A stretch of DNA of 64,000 nt from Phormidesmis priestleyi Ana (GCA_001314865.1 LJZR01000003.1:202463-266462), one strand, 5' to 3'. Shown: positions 36,771-47,581, counted from the first letter of the stretch. A program made the numbers and translations. Notes: a model not told the origin generated them from the sequence alone.

Positions 36771-38951
36771 ATGGCCCATCATCCGCGATCGCTCCGACGC
36801 AATCTCCTTTTTAAGATACTGGCCTTTAGCCTGCCGATTTTGATAGTGGGTCAGCTAGTGGCATTGCGTAAGGCGAAAAGCAGCCTGCTAAAAACCGCCC
36901 GCCAGAATCTAACCAGCAGTGCTATTCGCAAAGCAGAAGAGCTGGGAACTGGCGTACAGTCAATAGAAGCCAGCCTGAACTTAATCGAAAAAACGCCTGC
37001 TTTTCAATCGGGAGACGCCGAGCAAATCAAGCAAACACTGTTTGAATTCTCTGAAAGTTCGCCCTATACCATCAACTGCATAGAGCTCCTAGCGCCCCTC
37101 GCAGAAACGGCTACGGTCAACACCTGTGCTGACCAATCAGGCAAGCGTTCTATCATTCCAAGTGCCAAGCAGGTGCCCTGGCTGCAAAGTGGCAGCGTAG
37201 AACAATCAGACTTTTACGTGTTTTCACCCGGCCCCGACGCCGTCACAGCCACTCCTCCAGACTCAGACAGAGCACTGATTAAATTTGTAGTCGCCAGCCC
37301 AATTTACAGCTCAGAAGGCAAGCTGCGCTACACCATCGCCATGGAAATCTGCATCGATCAGCTGCAAGATATTGCCGATCAGTCACTCGTTGGAGAGACC
37401 GTTGTCATTGACCCTAGCAACGTCATCATTACGCACCCTGATCCGTATCAAGTGGGCAAAAACATTGCCGAGGTGTCCGATGGGCCTCGGCTAAAGAGCA
37501 TGATCGGCCATGTCAAAGCAGGCAACAGCAACTTCATTCATCTTTTCCATTTTTTGCCCGGCGAGGGTGACCGAGAATGGTTGGCTGGATACAGCGGTTT
37601 CAAGGTACCTGTTAGCCCCAAAAAAGACAATCAATGGACCGTACTGGCTGTAACGCCGCTTGATAGAGCGCTCTCGGGGCTTGGTGAGATTCGTACCGTA
37701 ATGGCCATACTGACGGCAGGGCTATTGATTGCCAGTAGTTTGCTGGCGCTATTCGTCGCGCGTGGCTTTTCGCTCCCCATCGAACGGCTGATTCGCTACA
37801 CCCAATCTATAGACGATCTTTCACAGCTCAAGAAGGCACCGCACAGTTCTAACATTTGGGAGCTGGACTATTTGGGTACTGTGATTGAACGAATGCTACA
37901 CCGCTTAGAGGAAAACTCGTCTGAGCTGCGCCGCGCCTGGAAAGATGCACAAATGGCTAACCAACTCAAAAATGAGTTCTTAGCGAATACCTCTCATGAG
38001 CTAAGAACGCCGCTCAACGGCATTATTGGTTCTATCCGCGTGATTCGCGATGATTTGTGTGACTCTCGCGATGAGGAGCTAGATTTTTTACAGCAGGCCG
38101 ATAAGGCAGCGCTGCATCTACTGTCCATCATTGAAGATATTTTAAGTATCGCCAAAATTGAAGCCGGTACGCTAGATATTAATGTCGCGACGTTTGATTT
38201 GCGACATATTTTGAAAGATGTACTGGACATGCAAGTGTTTCAGTTCCAACAAAAGGGAATCCGACTCATTTTTCCTGAAATAAAAGAACCGGTTATGGTT
38301 TCGGTTGATCGCTCTCGCTTTAAGCAGGTGCTGCTTAACGTACTTTCTAATGCGATGAAATTTACAGACGAGGGCTCAGTTGAGGTCAGCATCACAACAG
38401 AGATGGGAGCGTCGCCCGCCTCGCCCACGGCCCATGAGCTATCCATGAATCGCTCACCCGTAACCGAACAGTATGATCAGCTGTTACGCCCACTTGACCC
38501 TCGGGTCAAAATCACTGTCAAAGACACGGGCATCGGCATTGATCCGCAGCAGTTGCATAAGCTATTCAAACCCTTTGTAATGGTCGATGGTTCACATACT
38601 CGGCCCTATGAAGGAACCGGACTCGGCCTAGCGATTTCACAGAACTTTGTCCGGCTGATGCAGGGCGATATGACTATTACAAGCGAGGGCGAAGGCAAAG
38701 GCTCAACGGTCACCATTTGGATTCCTTGGATTGTGGCAGATATCACGAGCAAAGATATTGATATGAAAATCGACGCTTTGGAGAATCATGAAAACAGTGA
38801 ACTCAAAGAACAACTCGGCAAGTTCAACAACAGACTCGCATCAGAGAGCATTTCAGAAAGAAGAGTTTCAGAAAAGAAAGTTTCAGAAAAGAGAGCTTCA
38901 ATAGAAAAACCTTCAATAGACGGTCATCCTGCCGCATCACACACAAGATAG
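36771..38951 (+). CDS. Membrane sensor histidine kinase with extracytoplasmic Cache domain
   Basis: 726 residues. A first transmembrane helix (about 15-32), a periplasmic double-Cache-like region (about 35-300, with ASPIYSSEGKLRYTIAMEI and DPSNVIITHPDP), a second helix (about 305-330), and a HAMP region. The HisKA domain has phosphoacceptor His409 in TSHELRTPLNG, and the HATPase domain has the N box (NVLSNAMKFTDEG), DTGIGI and GTGLGLAISQNFV. It probably senses an external small ligand. No response regulator is adjacent. The C-terminal 25 residues are a 15-nt-repeat tail (VSEKK units). ATG at 36771. Confidence 0.92.
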   Translation: MAHHPRSLRRNLLFKILAFSLPILIVGQLVALRKAKSSLLKTARQNLTSSAIRKAEELGTGVQSIEASLNLIEKTPAFQSGDAEQIKQTLFEFSESSPYTINCIELLAPLAETATVNTCADQSGKRSIIPSAKQVPWLQSGSVEQSDFYVFSPGPDAVTATPPDSDRALIKFVVASPIYSSEGKLRYTIAMEICIDQLQDIADQSLVGETVVIDPSNVIITHPDPYQVGKNIAEVSDGPRLKSMIGHVKAGNSNFIHLFHFLPGEGDREWLAGYSGFKVPVSPKKDNQWTVLAVTPLDRALSGLGEIRTVMAILTAGLLIASSLLALFVARGFSLPIERLIRYTQSIDDLSQLKKAPHSSNIWELDYLGTVIERMLHRLEENSSELRRAWKDAQMANQLKNEFLANTSHELRTPLNGIIGSIRVIRDDLCDSRDEELDFLQQADKAALHLLSIIEDILSIAKIEAGTLDINVATFDLRHILKDVLDMQVFQFQQKGIRLIFPEIKEPVMVSVDRSRFKQVLLNVLSNAMKFTDEGSVEVSITTEMGASPASPTAHELSMNRSPVTEQYDQLLRPLDPRVKITVKDTGIGIDPQQLHKLFKPFVMVDGSHTRPYEGTGLGLAISQNFVRLMQGDMTITSEGEGKGSTVTIWIPWIVADITSKDIDMKIDALENHENSELKEQLGKFNNRLASESISERRVSEKKVSEKRASIEKPSIDGHPAASHTR
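38851..38910. repeat. In-frame 15-nt repeat, 4 units, in the kinase tail
   Basis: Units such as tttcagaaaagaaag at 38851, 38866 and 38881, then a variant at 38896. Confidence 0.88.
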
Positions 38952-39051
38952 CAATCAAGATAGCTATTGCCCATTCAAGCATTCGGGCCTAATTGGGGCT
39001 AAGCTAATTTGGGCCGCTTCGTTCGAGTAGCACTCTCTTCAACTAACTCAA

Positions 39052-39648
39052 CTACAGTAGAGCTTCGATCTCTTTTACTTGCGCTAGATATCTCTCTTCT
39101 TTAATCACCGCATTTTCTGGTAAGTCAAGCTTTGATGCTAGCGTTACCCAAGAACGACAGCCGCCATAGGTAGGTTGCCAAGGTAGTGTAATGTCATTGT
39201 GAAATCGATGAGCGCGCAGGGCGAGCACATATAGCGGTTGATTAGGCTTCCATTTCAATCGAGTTTGGGCGAGGTCGGGCTGCCAAATATGGAAAGGCGC
39301 GATCGCCTCCACCTTATTAGCATCGTCCGTTAAAAAAATATGCGTGATTTCAGCCCAAGCTTTGAGCGTAATAGTTTCAGGGTGCCAGCCCGGCGGAACG
39401 GGCGTCACGGCTGATTGGTATTGAGCCTTAAGGAGTTCGGGCTTTTGATGCTCGTAGGTGGGAAACAAGACGACTCGATTGGCTTCGGCAGAAAATTTTC
39501 CGTTGTGCTCTCTAATGCCACCTTTGCGCAGAATCAAAATGGTTTCACCTTGGGCGATCGCATCTACCGCAACTGACCATTCTTTCAGAGCGATTGTCAC
39601 AGCCGTACTCTGAACGCTTTCTGTCTGCACAGCGGTTTCTGCCTGCAT
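39052..39648 (-). CDS. DUF1802 family protein
   Basis: 198 residues from the ATG at 39648, which has gaggt 8 nt upstream. The pattern ALKEWSVAVDAIAQGETILILRKGGIREHNGKF, FLFPTYEHQ-like VVLFPTYEHQKPELLK, and WQPTYGGCRSWVTL near the C terminus is DUF1802, an uncharacterised family in cyanobacteria and some other bacteria. Nothing in the neighbourhood gives a function; a lipoprotein gene lies just upstream on the same strand (59-bp gap). Confidence 0.85.
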   Translation of the reverse strand: MQAETAVQTESVQSTAVTIALKEWSVAVDAIAQGETILILRKGGIREHNGKFSAEANRVVLFPTYEHQKPELLKAQYQSAVTPVPPGWHPETITLKAWAEITHIFLTDDANKVEAIAPFHIWQPDLAQTRLKWKPNQPLYVLALRAHRFHNDITLPWQPTYGGCRSWVTLASKLDLPENAVIKEERYLAQVKEIEALL

Positions 39649-39707
39649 GAACGTGACCTCCTGAAAAATCAACGCCTGCCCAAGGCAAGCTTATCGTGCC
39701 GAGCCCT

Positions 39708-40277
39708 CTAGCAGCCAGCATCTCCGACGACAGCAATTTCTTGAGACTGGCCTTCTGCCGTCAAGGTAATTGTGCCTGCTGGAATATTAACGGATTCTAT
39801 TTCGCCAGGTTCACCGAGCGTAACGGCGACATCCACAGTAATTTCCGGCAAAGGAGGGGGCGTCATCGCATCTGATTCAGTTTCAAAAGACTCAGTTTCA
39901 AAAGACTGATTGGTCTGTTGCCCGTAAAACACTTCACCGCTCGCGGCTGTCCTCACCAAGCGGCGCAGTCCGCCGTTAAGCTTCATAAAAGCCGAGCCCT
40001 TCGCAGATTCCAGACCGTTAAAAAACAGCATGCCATCTGTGCGAAAATCGGCGCCAGAGGATAACAAGGTCATACCGCAGCCGCCCCCACCCGCTGCAAA
40101 TAGCTCGTCGGCACTATAGGTGCTGACCTCAACCGGGAAAGCATTGGATTCTGGGCTAGATTCTATATTTTCAACAGCAGCATCTGGCTCTGTAGCAGGG
40201 TTCGTTTCCAAAGAATCTGCACAACCAGACAAACTGAAAAAGCATAGGAGCCCACAGGCGATCGCATATTTTTTCAT
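39708..40277 (-). CDS. Putative lipoprotein, unknown function
   Basis: 189 residues. A signal peptide MKKYAIACGLLCFFSLSGC ends in lipobox LSGC (Cys19), predicting lipid attachment and extracytoplasmic location. The mature part has GGGGCGMTLL near residue 69 and EIAVVGDAGC at the C terminus, so two distal cysteines could form a disulfide. A 15-nt duplication encodes SFETE twice. No family recognised with certainty. ATG at 40277. Confidence 0.75.
   Translation of the reverse strand: MKKYAIACGLLCFFSLSGCADSLETNPATEPDAAVENIESSPESNAFPVEVSTYSADELFAAGGGGCGMTLLSSGADFRTDGMLFFNGLESAKGSAFMKLNGGLRRLVRTAASGEVFYGQQTNQSFETESFETESDAMTPPPLPEITVDVAVTLGEPGEIESVNIPAGTITLTAEGQSQEIAVVGDAGC
39875..39906. repeat. 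In-frame 15-nt duplication in the lipoprotein gene
   Basis: Two copies of ctcagtttcaaaaga-type sequence, giving SFETE twice. Confidence 0.8.
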
Positions 40278-40347
40278 CGTTTTATTCTCACAGGTTCAGC
40301 AATAAAACATGGATAAGCCTAATCGGCCCGTACAGCGACCGGAAAAA

Positions 40348-41157
40348 TTAAGGCTTCTCACTGTCGTCTACTTTACCAAAGCGGCGATCGCGCATTTGAA
40401 ACGCCTTCATCGCCTGATGAAATTCATCCGTGTCAAAATCTGGCCACAGGGTATCAGTAATGTAAAACTCAGAATAGGCCAGCTGCCAGAGGAGAAAGTT
40501 ACTGATCCGCATTTCGCCGCTCGTGCGGATCAGCAAATCAGGGTCACTGATATCTGAGGTATAGAGATGACGACTAAAAAGAGATTCGTCAATGTCTGCT
40601 GGCTGGAGTTGGCCCTGTTGCACTTGGGTTGCGATCGCCTGACAAGCCTGTAAAATTTCCTGCCGACCACCATAATTAGTCGCAACCGAAAAGCGAATAC
40701 CTCTATTGTCTTTAGTTTCAATCACCGCTCGGTCAATTTCGCGCTGCAAGGTTTTAGGGAGCGCCTCTAAGTCACCGACAAACTGAATACGCACCCCCTC
40801 TTCCATCATTTCTTTCAGCTCTTGCCGCAGCACTCGCTCAAACAGCGTCATCAAAAAATCCACCTCACGAGTCGGCCGACCCCAATTTTCGGTTGAAAAA
40901 GCATAAGCCGTCAGCGCATCAATGCCCCAGTCACGACAGCAGCGCAGCAGCTTTTTAAGCGTATCAACACCCTTTCGATGGCCCATTATTCTAGGCAGTC
41001 CTCGCTGCTTTGCCCAGCGCCCATTGCCGTCCATAATGACCGCTACATGAGCAGGCATTCGGCCTGGAATCAAGTCATCGGGAAGCGCTGATGGTGAAGC
41101 TGACGAAGAAGCTGACGATGAAACAGATGCAGTAGAAACCGTGAAATTGGCTGTCAT
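40348..41157 (-). CDS. uppS: Isoprenyl transferase (undecaprenyl diphosphate synthase)
   Basis: cis-Prenyltransferase making the C55 lipid carrier for peptidoglycan and polysaccharides from FPP and IPP. 269 residues: a Ser/Ala-rich N-terminal extension (1-30), then [17 protein letters not shown] with catalytic Asp43, [20 protein letters not shown], and the C-terminal [22 protein letters not shown]...WPDF motif. The start overlaps the cdaA stop by 4 bp (ATGA), indicating translational coupling in a lysA-cdaA-uppS operon. Confidence 0.96.
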   Translation of the reverse strand: MTANFTVSTASVSSSASSSASPSALPDDLIPGRMPAHVAVIMDGNGRWAKQRGLPRIMGHRKGVDTLKKLLRCCRDWGIDALTAYAFSTENWGRPTREVDFLMTLFERVLRQELKEMMEEGVRIQFVGDLEALPKTLQREIDRAVIETKDNRGIRFSVATNYGGRQEILQACQAIATQVQQGQLQPADIDESLFSRHLYTSDISDPDLLIRTSGEMRISNFLLWQLAYSEFYITDTLWPDFDTDEFHQAMKAFQMRDRRFGKVDDSEKP

Positions 41158-42035
41158 TTCTTGTCCTGAGGAGTGGGGCGGGGGAGCTTACGCTGTAAAG
41201 AACTCAAAAAGTTAATACCCTTTAGACTCAATCGCCGCCCCAAGCTACGCAGCTGGGGCGCGACCGTATCACCATCTGCCGAGGGCGAAAACTTATCGAC
41301 TAGCAATTCCCTCAGTTTACTGCTGGTAAGGGGACGATTTAAAATTCCTTGTTGCGCGACCGAAATTGACCCGGTCTCCTCCGAGACAACTACGCACAGG
41401 CAATGCTCTACGCGCTCAGTAATGCCCATCGCGGCCCGATGCCGGGTGCCCAACTGACGAGAAGCATCCTTTTCTGAAATCGGTAAAATAACACCTGCGG
41501 CCAGTATACGTGATCCGCGAATCAGCACTGCGCCGTCATGCAGCAGCGTCGTCGTTTGAAAAATTGTCTGCAACAGCTCCCGTGAAAGCTCAGCATTTAA
41601 CCGCACACCCGGCACCGAAAAATCGCTCTCTTCAATAGGCTCATCTGTCTCCAAAATCATCAGCGCCCCTGTGCGATTTTGGCTGAGCCCCTTGACGGCC
41701 TCTACAAGTTCGTCAATCACGCTGTTTGCCGTCGAAAGCTGACTCTCTTGAGCGACAAACAGCTGACTGATTTCACCGCGACCAAGCTGCTCTAGCAGCC
41801 GCCTAAATTCTGGCACGAGCATAATAGCCAGCGCCACAGAAGCCCCTAGCAAAAGCTTTTCCATGGCAAAGTGAAGCAGAATCAATCCCAGCACATCGCT
41901 AAGAAGAGTTGCTGCCATCAATATCATCAGCCCCTGCACCATCCACATCGTGCGGCGATCACCCCGGATCACCAGCAGCACCATGTATACCAATGCAACA
42001 ACTAAACCAATATCAATGATGGTGCGATACCACAA
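41154..42035 (-). CDS. cdaA: Diadenylate cyclase CdaA (c-di-AMP synthase)
   Basis: Makes cyclic di-AMP from two ATP; the messenger controls K+ and osmotic homeostasis and cell-wall balance. 293 residues from a TTG start (42035), with three N-terminal membrane helices (about 5-22, 30-48, 52-72) and a cytoplasmic DAC domain carrying the essential DGA (167-169) and RHR (198-200) motifs. It is the CdaA/DacA type, encoded between lysA and uppS. The upstream gene lysA ends 140 bp away on the same strand, so a separate promoter is possible. Confidence 0.95.
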   Translation of the reverse strand: MWYRTIIDIGLVVALVYMVLLVIRGDRRTMWMVQGLMILMAATLLSDVLGLILLHFAMEKLLLGASVALAIMLVPEFRRLLEQLGRGEISQLFVAQESQLSTANSVIDELVEAVKGLSQNRTGALMILETDEPIEESDFSVPGVRLNAELSRELLQTIFQTTTLLHDGAVLIRGSRILAAGVILPISEKDASRQLGTRHRAAMGITERVEHCLCVVVSEETGSISVAQQGILNRPLTSSKLRELLVDKFSPSADGDTVAPQLRSLGRRLSLKGINFLSSLQRKLPRPTPQDKK

Positions 42036-42175
42036 GAGTCAGACCTGTTTCACCGTTACCGCTGTTTCTACTAAACAACCTACCTGCTTCAGTACGTATA
42101 TAGCCTAACGTATGGATTGTGACTGATGTTAGGGTACCAGTCGCTGAGATAGCTGACCTTAGCGACGCCCATTGC

Positions 42176-43582
42176 TTAGGCTCTGAGTGAATCTGGCAAG
42201 CGATCCTGACGAACCAAATCTTCGTAGGTTTCCCGGCGCAAAATAAGATCGGCGTTACCTTGGTTCACCAATACTGCAGCAGGCCGAGGGACACGATTGT
42301 AGTTAGAGGCCATGCTGTAGTTGTACGCACCCGTAGCCGGCACAACGACGATCTCACCGGCGCTCAGCTCAGGCAAACTGGCTGATTGAATGACCACATC
42401 ACCCGACTCACAGTGCTTCCCTGCCAAGGTTACTGTTTGGCTCAGAGGTGCAGACATTTTACCAGCGGACAGCACTCGATACACCGACTGATAGGTAATC
42501 GGTCGAGGATTGTCAGACATACCACCATCTACCGCAACATAGGTGCGAATGCCAGGAACCGTTTTTTGACTACCGACGGTGTATGCAGTCACACAGGCCG
42601 ATCCAATCAGCGATCGCCCTGGCTCACACAGCAGCTTAGGAAACGGCAAATCGCTGGCTTTGCAGGCAGCTGCCAAGCTTTCACACACAGTTTTAGCCCA
42701 TTCATCAATGCTCGGCGGATCGTCTGACTCGGTATAGCGAATCCCTAAACCCCCACCAATATCCAGCTGCTCAATGGGCAAATCGTACTTTTTGGCCGTT
42801 TCGAACCAGCGCACCATGACTTCAGCCAAATCGTGATGAGGCTGAAGCTCAAAAATTTGTGAGCCGATATGGGCATGAAGGCCCACACATTTCACGCCTT
42901 TACCTTCTTTCGCAATAAAGGCAAAAACCGCTTCTAGCTGGTCGGGGTCAAAGCCAAACTTGCTGTCGATATGGCCCGTTCGAATGTACTCATGAGTATG
43001 ACACTCAATTCCGGGCGTCAGGCGGAGCAAAATCGGGGCGACTCGACCTGTCTCTGCGGCAATCTGATTGAGGGAGGTCAACTCGTGCCAGTTGTCTACA
43101 ACGATATAGGCACCCGCTTCGAGTCCTAGCTTGAGTTCGTCTAGTGACTTGTTATTACCGTGAAAATACAGCTCAGAAGCCCCTGCATCTACGGCTGTTT
43201 GCAGTTCACCGCCAGACACAACATCAATAGCAATGCCTTCTTGAGCTGCGATCGCACACACCGCCAGACAATTCCACGCCTTAGAGGCATATACAATCAA
43301 CGACTCACCCGGATAGTGACGCTCAAAAGACTGCTTATACTGGCGGCAGGCTTCTCTGAGAGTTTGCTCATCTAATATATAAAGTGGCGAGCCAAATTCT
43401 TCAACGAGCTTCACCACGTCGCAGCCACCGATCACTAAATGATCGGAATCATTAACCGCTGCGCCTAGCGGCAGCAGACTCTGGTTAGGAGAAGTGCTCG
43501 AAAACTCACCACCAGAAAGATATTGCAAGCTAGTCGCCTGCGAGGCGGATGGCTGAGGCTCGGCTGAGAGGGTGGAAACCAT
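42176..43582 (-). CDS. lysA: Diaminopimelate decarboxylase
   Basis: Last step of lysine synthesis: meso-diaminopimelate to L-lysine with pyridoxal phosphate. 468 residues. The N-terminal 50 residues are a variable extension; the PLP-binding Lys101 lies in YASKAWN. HIGSQ, the glycine-rich GGGLGIRY, CEPGRSLIG and CESGDV/YNYSMASNYN confirm a fold III decarboxylase with both active-site halves. ATG at 43582. It heads a minus-strand cluster with cdaA and uppS. Confidence 0.96.
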   Translation of the reverse strand: MVSTLSAEPQPSASQATSLQYLSGGEFSSTSPNQSLLPLGAAVNDSDHLVIGGCDVVKLVEEFGSPLYILDEQTLREACRQYKQSFERHYPGESLIVYASKAWNCLAVCAIAAQEGIAIDVVSGGELQTAVDAGASELYFHGNNKSLDELKLGLEAGAYIVVDNWHELTSLNQIAAETGRVAPILLRLTPGIECHTHEYIRTGHIDSKFGFDPDQLEAVFAFIAKEGKGVKCVGLHAHIGSQIFELQPHHDLAEVMVRWFETAKKYDLPIEQLDIGGGLGIRYTESDDPPSIDEWAKTVCESLAAACKASDLPFPKLLCEPGRSLIGSACVTAYTVGSQKTVPGIRTYVAVDGGMSDNPRPITYQSVYRVLSAGKMSAPLSQTVTLAGKHCESGDVVIQSASLPELSAGEIVVVPATGAYNYSMASNYNRVPRPAAVLVNQGNADLILRRETYEDLVRQDRLPDSLRA

Positions 43583-43870
43583 AAGAGGTGTGAGAAAATG
43601 AACTTAGATAATCCAGTGTACAATTGGCAGCTAGCATAGAGAGCTGAAAATATTTAAATTATTTCAGGGTGTCACTTTTTCTTTTCGCATCTTTCTCTTC
43701 GTATCTTCACCTGTCACCTTTGAAGGTAAGGATAAGGGAGGCGTAAGGATAAGGGTTCTCTTCGTATCTTTAAGGACTTCGTCAAGACCGCTTCAAGCCA
43801 ACTGCCGTCAACTTCGGCTAATTTCAGCCAACTTCGATAGTCGCCAGCAGGGCGATTTTACTTTTATACC

Positions 43871-44569
43871 TTGTCCTTTTTAGTCTGCGTGCCGCTTATA
43901 CAAGCCGATATTCCTGCTGTGCTAGATCTCGATCAGCGCTGTCTAGGTGGCCTTTGGACACACTCGGGCTATCAGCGAGAGCTAGAGAGTGAGCAAAGCG
44001 ACTTACTGGTGCTAATAACAGGGGAAGGCAATGCGCTGTCTGCTCAAAAAATGCTGCAAAAAAGATTTCAGCAAGCTGAGAATTTGGCATCTGAGAATCT
44101 AACGGCTGGGGATCTGGCAGCTGAGAATCTGGCAGCTGAGAATCTGGCAGCCGACGCGCAGCCTCTAAGGCTACTCGGCATAGGATGTCTATGGGCCATT
44201 TTAGAAGAGGCTCATCTTACAACACTGGCCATTGAGCCCAACTGCCAACGGCAAAAGCTAGGGCAGTTTTTACTCGCAGAGCTGCTGCTACAGGGGCATC
44301 AAAGAGGACTAACGCACGCCACGCTGGAAGTAAGAGTGTCGAATGAGTCTGCACTGCGGCTGTATCAAAAGTTTGGATTCAAAGAAGCCGGACAGCGAAA
44401 GCGATATTATAGCGATGGAGAAAACGCTCGAATCCTTTGGCAAAGCGGGTTACAAAATGAGCTTTATGTGGCCCAAATTCATCAGCACAGGCAGACTGCG
44501 ATCGCCCAGATCTCCGAGCAGTATTCCATCTACGAAGCAAGCTGTGAAGAAAAACCTGACAGCCTCTAG
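43871..44569 (+). CDS. rimI: Ribosomal protein bS18-alanine N-acetyltransferase RimI
   Basis: GNAT enzyme of the RimI family. The N-terminal PLIQADIPAVLDLDQRCL and the acetyl-CoA-binding core LTTLAIEPNCQRQKLGQFLL, then RVSNESALRLYQKFGFKEAGQRKRYY are typical. 232 residues from a TTG (a GTG at 43889 is an alternative; neither has a strong Shine-Dalgarno). An insertion of about 30 residues (69-98) of AENLA repeats, from a 15-nt array, splits the GNAT fold between early strands, and there is a 40-residue C-terminal extension. In some cyanobacteria the substrate of this protein is unproven. Confidence 0.85.
   Translation: MSFLVCVPLIQADIPAVLDLDQRCLGGLWTHSGYQRELESEQSDLLVLITGEGNALSAQKMLQKRFQQAENLASENLTAGDLAAENLAAENLAADAQPLRLLGIGCLWAILEEAHLTTLAIEPNCQRQKLGQFLLAELLLQGHQRGLTHATLEVRVSNESALRLYQKFGFKEAGQRKRYYSDGENARILWQSGLQNELYVAQIHQHRQTAIAQISEQYSIYEASCEEKPDSL
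44075..44149. repeat. In-frame 15-nt repeat inside rimI, 5 units
   Basis: Units of gctgagaatctggca at 44075, 44090 (variant), 44105 (variant), 44120 and 44135. Confidence 0.92.
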
Positions 44570-44903
44570 CCCTCAGAGATTCACGCAGCAGAGATTCACG
44601 CAGCCTATTACATTAAGCATCACAATATCAGGGAACCATGACATTAAACATCGCAAAGATTTGTGCATCCCTTGGCCCCTTTAATACCAGTTTTGTGCAT
44701 TGAAACGAGGGTGGTATCCTACATAGCCAAAAAGATAGCCAAAGAACAAAAAACGCTCTGCCCGCAGCAAGTAACAAGCCGGTAACATATGCCCTATCTC
44801 CGTATCTCCTATAGGAGTAGTAAATACCGTCCGCGCTCTGAGAATTTTTGCTGTGCTAGAATCACAAGCAAACCCGCCCGCAGCAAGGTGATGGAATAAC
44901 GCC
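44570..44903. other. rimI-clpC intergenic region
   Basis: Carries a 15-nt duplication (agagattcacgcagc, 44575-44604), a self-complementary ctcctataggag at about 44806-44817 and, ahead of clpC, a possible -10 (tagaat at 44857-44862) without a good -35. No gene is seen. Confidence 0.5.
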
Positions 44904-47387
44904 ATGTTTGAACGCTTCACAGAAAAGGCCATTAAGGTCATCATGCTCGCTCAAGAAGAGGCCCGCCGTCTCGGACACAACTTCGTTGGCACAGAGCAAA
45001 TCCTCCTCGGACTCATCGGAGAAGGCACTGGGGTCGCCGCCAAAGTACTCAAATCTATGGGTGTCAACCTAAAAGACGCTCGGATTGAAGTCGAAAAAAT
45101 AATTGGTCGTGGCTCTGGATTCGTCGCCGTTGAGATTCCATTTACGCCCCGAGCGAAGCGCGTTCTTGAGCTATCGCTTGAGGAAGCCCGCCAGCTCGGT
45201 CACAACTACATTGGCACTGAGCACTTGCTGCTTGGGCTCATTCGCGAAGGTGAAGGCGTGGCCGCTCGCGTCCTCGAAAATCTAGGCGTCGATCTTTCTA
45301 AAGTCCGCACTCAGGTCATTCGGATGCTGGGCGAAACTGCTGAGGTCTCCGGTAGCGGTGGCTCTGCGGGACGCACCAAAACACCCACGCTAGACGAGTT
45401 TGGCTCCAATCTGACTCAAATGGCCATAGATGGCAAGTTAGACCCAGTCGTCGGTCGTCAAAAAGAAATTGAGCGCGTCATCCAAATTTTAGGCCGCCGC
45501 ACTAAAAACAATCCGGTTCTTATCGGTGAACCCGGTGTCGGTAAAACAGCATTAGCTGAGGGGCTAGCGCAGCGAATTGGTAATGGCGATATCCCTGACA
45601 TCCTTGAAGACAAGCGGGTTGTTACGCTGGATATTGGTCTACTCGTCGCCGGTACGAAGTATCGAGGTGAGTTTGAAGAGCGCCTGAAGAAAATCATGGA
45701 TGAAATCCGCTCTGCTGGGAACATCATCCTTGTAATTGATGAGGTGCATACGCTAATTGGTGCAGGCGCAGCCGAAGGCGCGATTGACGCAGCCAACATC
45801 TTAAAACCTGCACTCGCTAGAGGTGAACTGCAATGTATTGGTGCGACCACGCTAGATGAATACCGCAAGCACATTGAGCGAGACGCAGCCCTAGAAAGAC
45901 GCTTCCAGCCAGTGATGGTGGGTGAGCCCAGCGTGGAAGAAACCATTGAAATTCTCCATGGTCTGCGCGATAGATACGAGCAGCATCACAAGCTGAAAAT
46001 TCTAGACGAATCATTAGAAGCCGCAGCCACGCTCTCCGATCGCTATATCGCTGATCGATTCTTACCGGACAAAGCAATTGACCTAATTGACGAGGCTGGC
46101 TCACGCGTGCGCTTGTTGAACTCTCAGCTGCCCCCTGCGGCTAAAGAGCTTGATAAAGAGCTGCGTCAGGTTTTAAAAGATAAGGACAATGCGGTTCGTT
46201 CTCAAGACTTTGATAAAGCAGGCGAACTGCGCGATCGCGAGATGGAAATTAAGTCTGAAATACGCGCGATCGCCCAGAACAAAAAAACCGAGGACGAAGA
46301 GAATCCTAAAATGGCTTCTCCCGAAGTCACCGAAGAGGACATTGCCCACATTGTGGCTTCCTGGACAGGCGTTCCCGTTCAAAAGCTCACTGAGAGCGAG
46401 ACTGAAAAGCTACTGCACATGGAAGACGTACTCCATCAGCGCCTGATCGGTCAAGACGAAGCCGTTAGAGCCATCTCGCGTGCAATTCGCCGCGCCCGTG
46501 TTGGGCTTAAAAACCCCAACCGCCCGATTGCCAGCTTTGTATTCTCAGGCCCCACAGGCGTCGGTAAAACAGAGCTCGCCAAATCCCTGGCATCCTACTT
46601 CTTCGGGGCTGAAGAGGCGATGATTCGCCTAGACATGTCCGAATTTATGGAGCGTCATACGGTTTCTAAGCTAATCGGTTCGCCTCCGGGCTACGTTGGC
46701 TACAACGAAGGTGGTCAGCTCACCGAAGCGGTACGTCGTCGCCCCTATACGGTTGTGCTATTTGACGAAATCGAAAAGGCGCACCCCGACGTGTTCAACA
46801 TGCTGTTACAAATCTTGGAGGACGGTCGCCTGACCGACGCCAAGGGTCGCACCGTAGACTTTAAGAACACACTGCTCATTTTGACTTCGAACATTGGTTC
46901 TAAAGTGATTGAGAAGGGTGGTGGTGGCCTCGGCTTTGAACTAGAAGCCGATCAGGCAGAGTCTCAGTACAACCGCATTCGCTCTCTGGTCAACGAAGAA
47001 CTCAAACAGTACTTCCGCCCAGAGTTCTTAAACCGCCTTGATGAAATCATCGTATTCCGTCAGCTCACCAAAGAAGAGGTCAAAGAGATCTCAGTCATCC
47101 TGCTCAAGGAGGTGTTTGGTCGCCTAGACCAGCAAGGAATTCGATTGGAAGTCACCGAGAAGTTCAAAGACCGCCTAGTAGAAGAGGGTTATAACCCCAG
47201 CTACGGCGCGAGGCCGCTGCGTCGGGCCATTATGCGACTATTAGAAGACAGTCTTGCAGAGGAAATTTTGTCGGGTCGCATCAAAGATGGCAGCACCGCC
47301 ATAGTGGATGTTGGTGAAGACGGCAAGATTGTGGTGACAGCTTCTAAAACTGAAGAGAAACGTGAGCTAGCGGCAGCGACTGATTAG
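44904..47387 (+). CDS. clpC: ATP-dependent Clp protease ATP-binding subunit ClpC
   Basis: HSP100 unfoldase that feeds substrates to ClpP-type peptidases. 827 residues: duplicated Clp-N domain (1-145), AAA1 with GEPGVGKT at 208-215, a UVR-containing middle region (about 420-460, [16 protein letters not shown]), AAA2 with GPTGVGKT at 549-556, and a C-terminal D2-small domain. The middle domain is the short ClpC type, not the long coiled coil of ClpB. The ATG follows a non-canonical leader; the gene is monocistronic with a strong terminator. Confidence 0.97.
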   Translation: MFERFTEKAIKVIMLAQEEARRLGHNFVGTEQILLGLIGEGTGVAAKVLKSMGVNLKDARIEVEKIIGRGSGFVAVEIPFTPRAKRVLELSLEEARQLGHNYIGTEHLLLGLIREGEGVAARVLENLGVDLSKVRTQVIRMLGETAEVSGSGGSAGRTKTPTLDEFGSNLTQMAIDGKLDPVVGRQKEIERVIQILGRRTKNNPVLIGEPGVGKTALAEGLAQRIGNGDIPDILEDKRVVTLDIGLLVAGTKYRGEFEERLKKIMDEIRSAGNIILVIDEVHTLIGAGAAEGAIDAANILKPALARGELQCIGATTLDEYRKHIERDAALERRFQPVMVGEPSVEETIEILHGLRDRYEQHHKLKILDESLEAAATLSDRYIADRFLPDKAIDLIDEAGSRVRLLNSQLPPAAKELDKELRQVLKDKDNAVRSQDFDKAGELRDREMEIKSEIRAIAQNKKTEDEENPKMASPEVTEEDIAHIVASWTGVPVQKLTESETEKLLHMEDVLHQRLIGQDEAVRAISRAIRRARVGLKNPNRPIASFVFSGPTGVGKTELAKSLASYFFGAEEAMIRLDMSEFMERHTVSKLIGSPPGYVGYNEGGQLTEAVRRRPYTVVLFDEIEKAHPDVFNMLLQILEDGRLTDAKGRTVDFKNTLLILTSNIGSKVIEKGGGGLGFELEADQAESQYNRIRSLVNEELKQYFRPEFLNRLDEIIVFRQLTKEEVKEISVILLKEVFGRLDQQGIRLEVTEKFKDRLVEEGYNPSYGARPLRRAIMRLLEDSLAEEILSGRIKDGSTAIVDVGEDGKIVVTASKTEEKRELAAATD

Positions 47388-47430
47388 TCCAGCTAACTGA
47401 CTCATTCATCCTCACTCACCAATGAGGAAA

Positions 47431-47474
47431 AAAGCAGCGCCTAGCGGGTTTATCCGCTAGGCGCTGCTTTTTAG
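47431..47474 (+). terminator. Rho-independent terminator of clpC
   Basis: Perfect 17-bp stem (aaagcagcgcctagcgg and its complement at 47454-47470) with a 6-nt loop, followed by tt, 43 bp after the clpC stop. Confidence 0.93.
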
Positions 47475-47581
47475 GATGGAGTGATGTTGTATGAGAATGT
47501 AAACAGAAGTAACGCTGTCTTGCGCTGGCCTGCAACGAAAATCAATAATTAGAACATGCAAACAGAACTGGTGGAGTTGCC

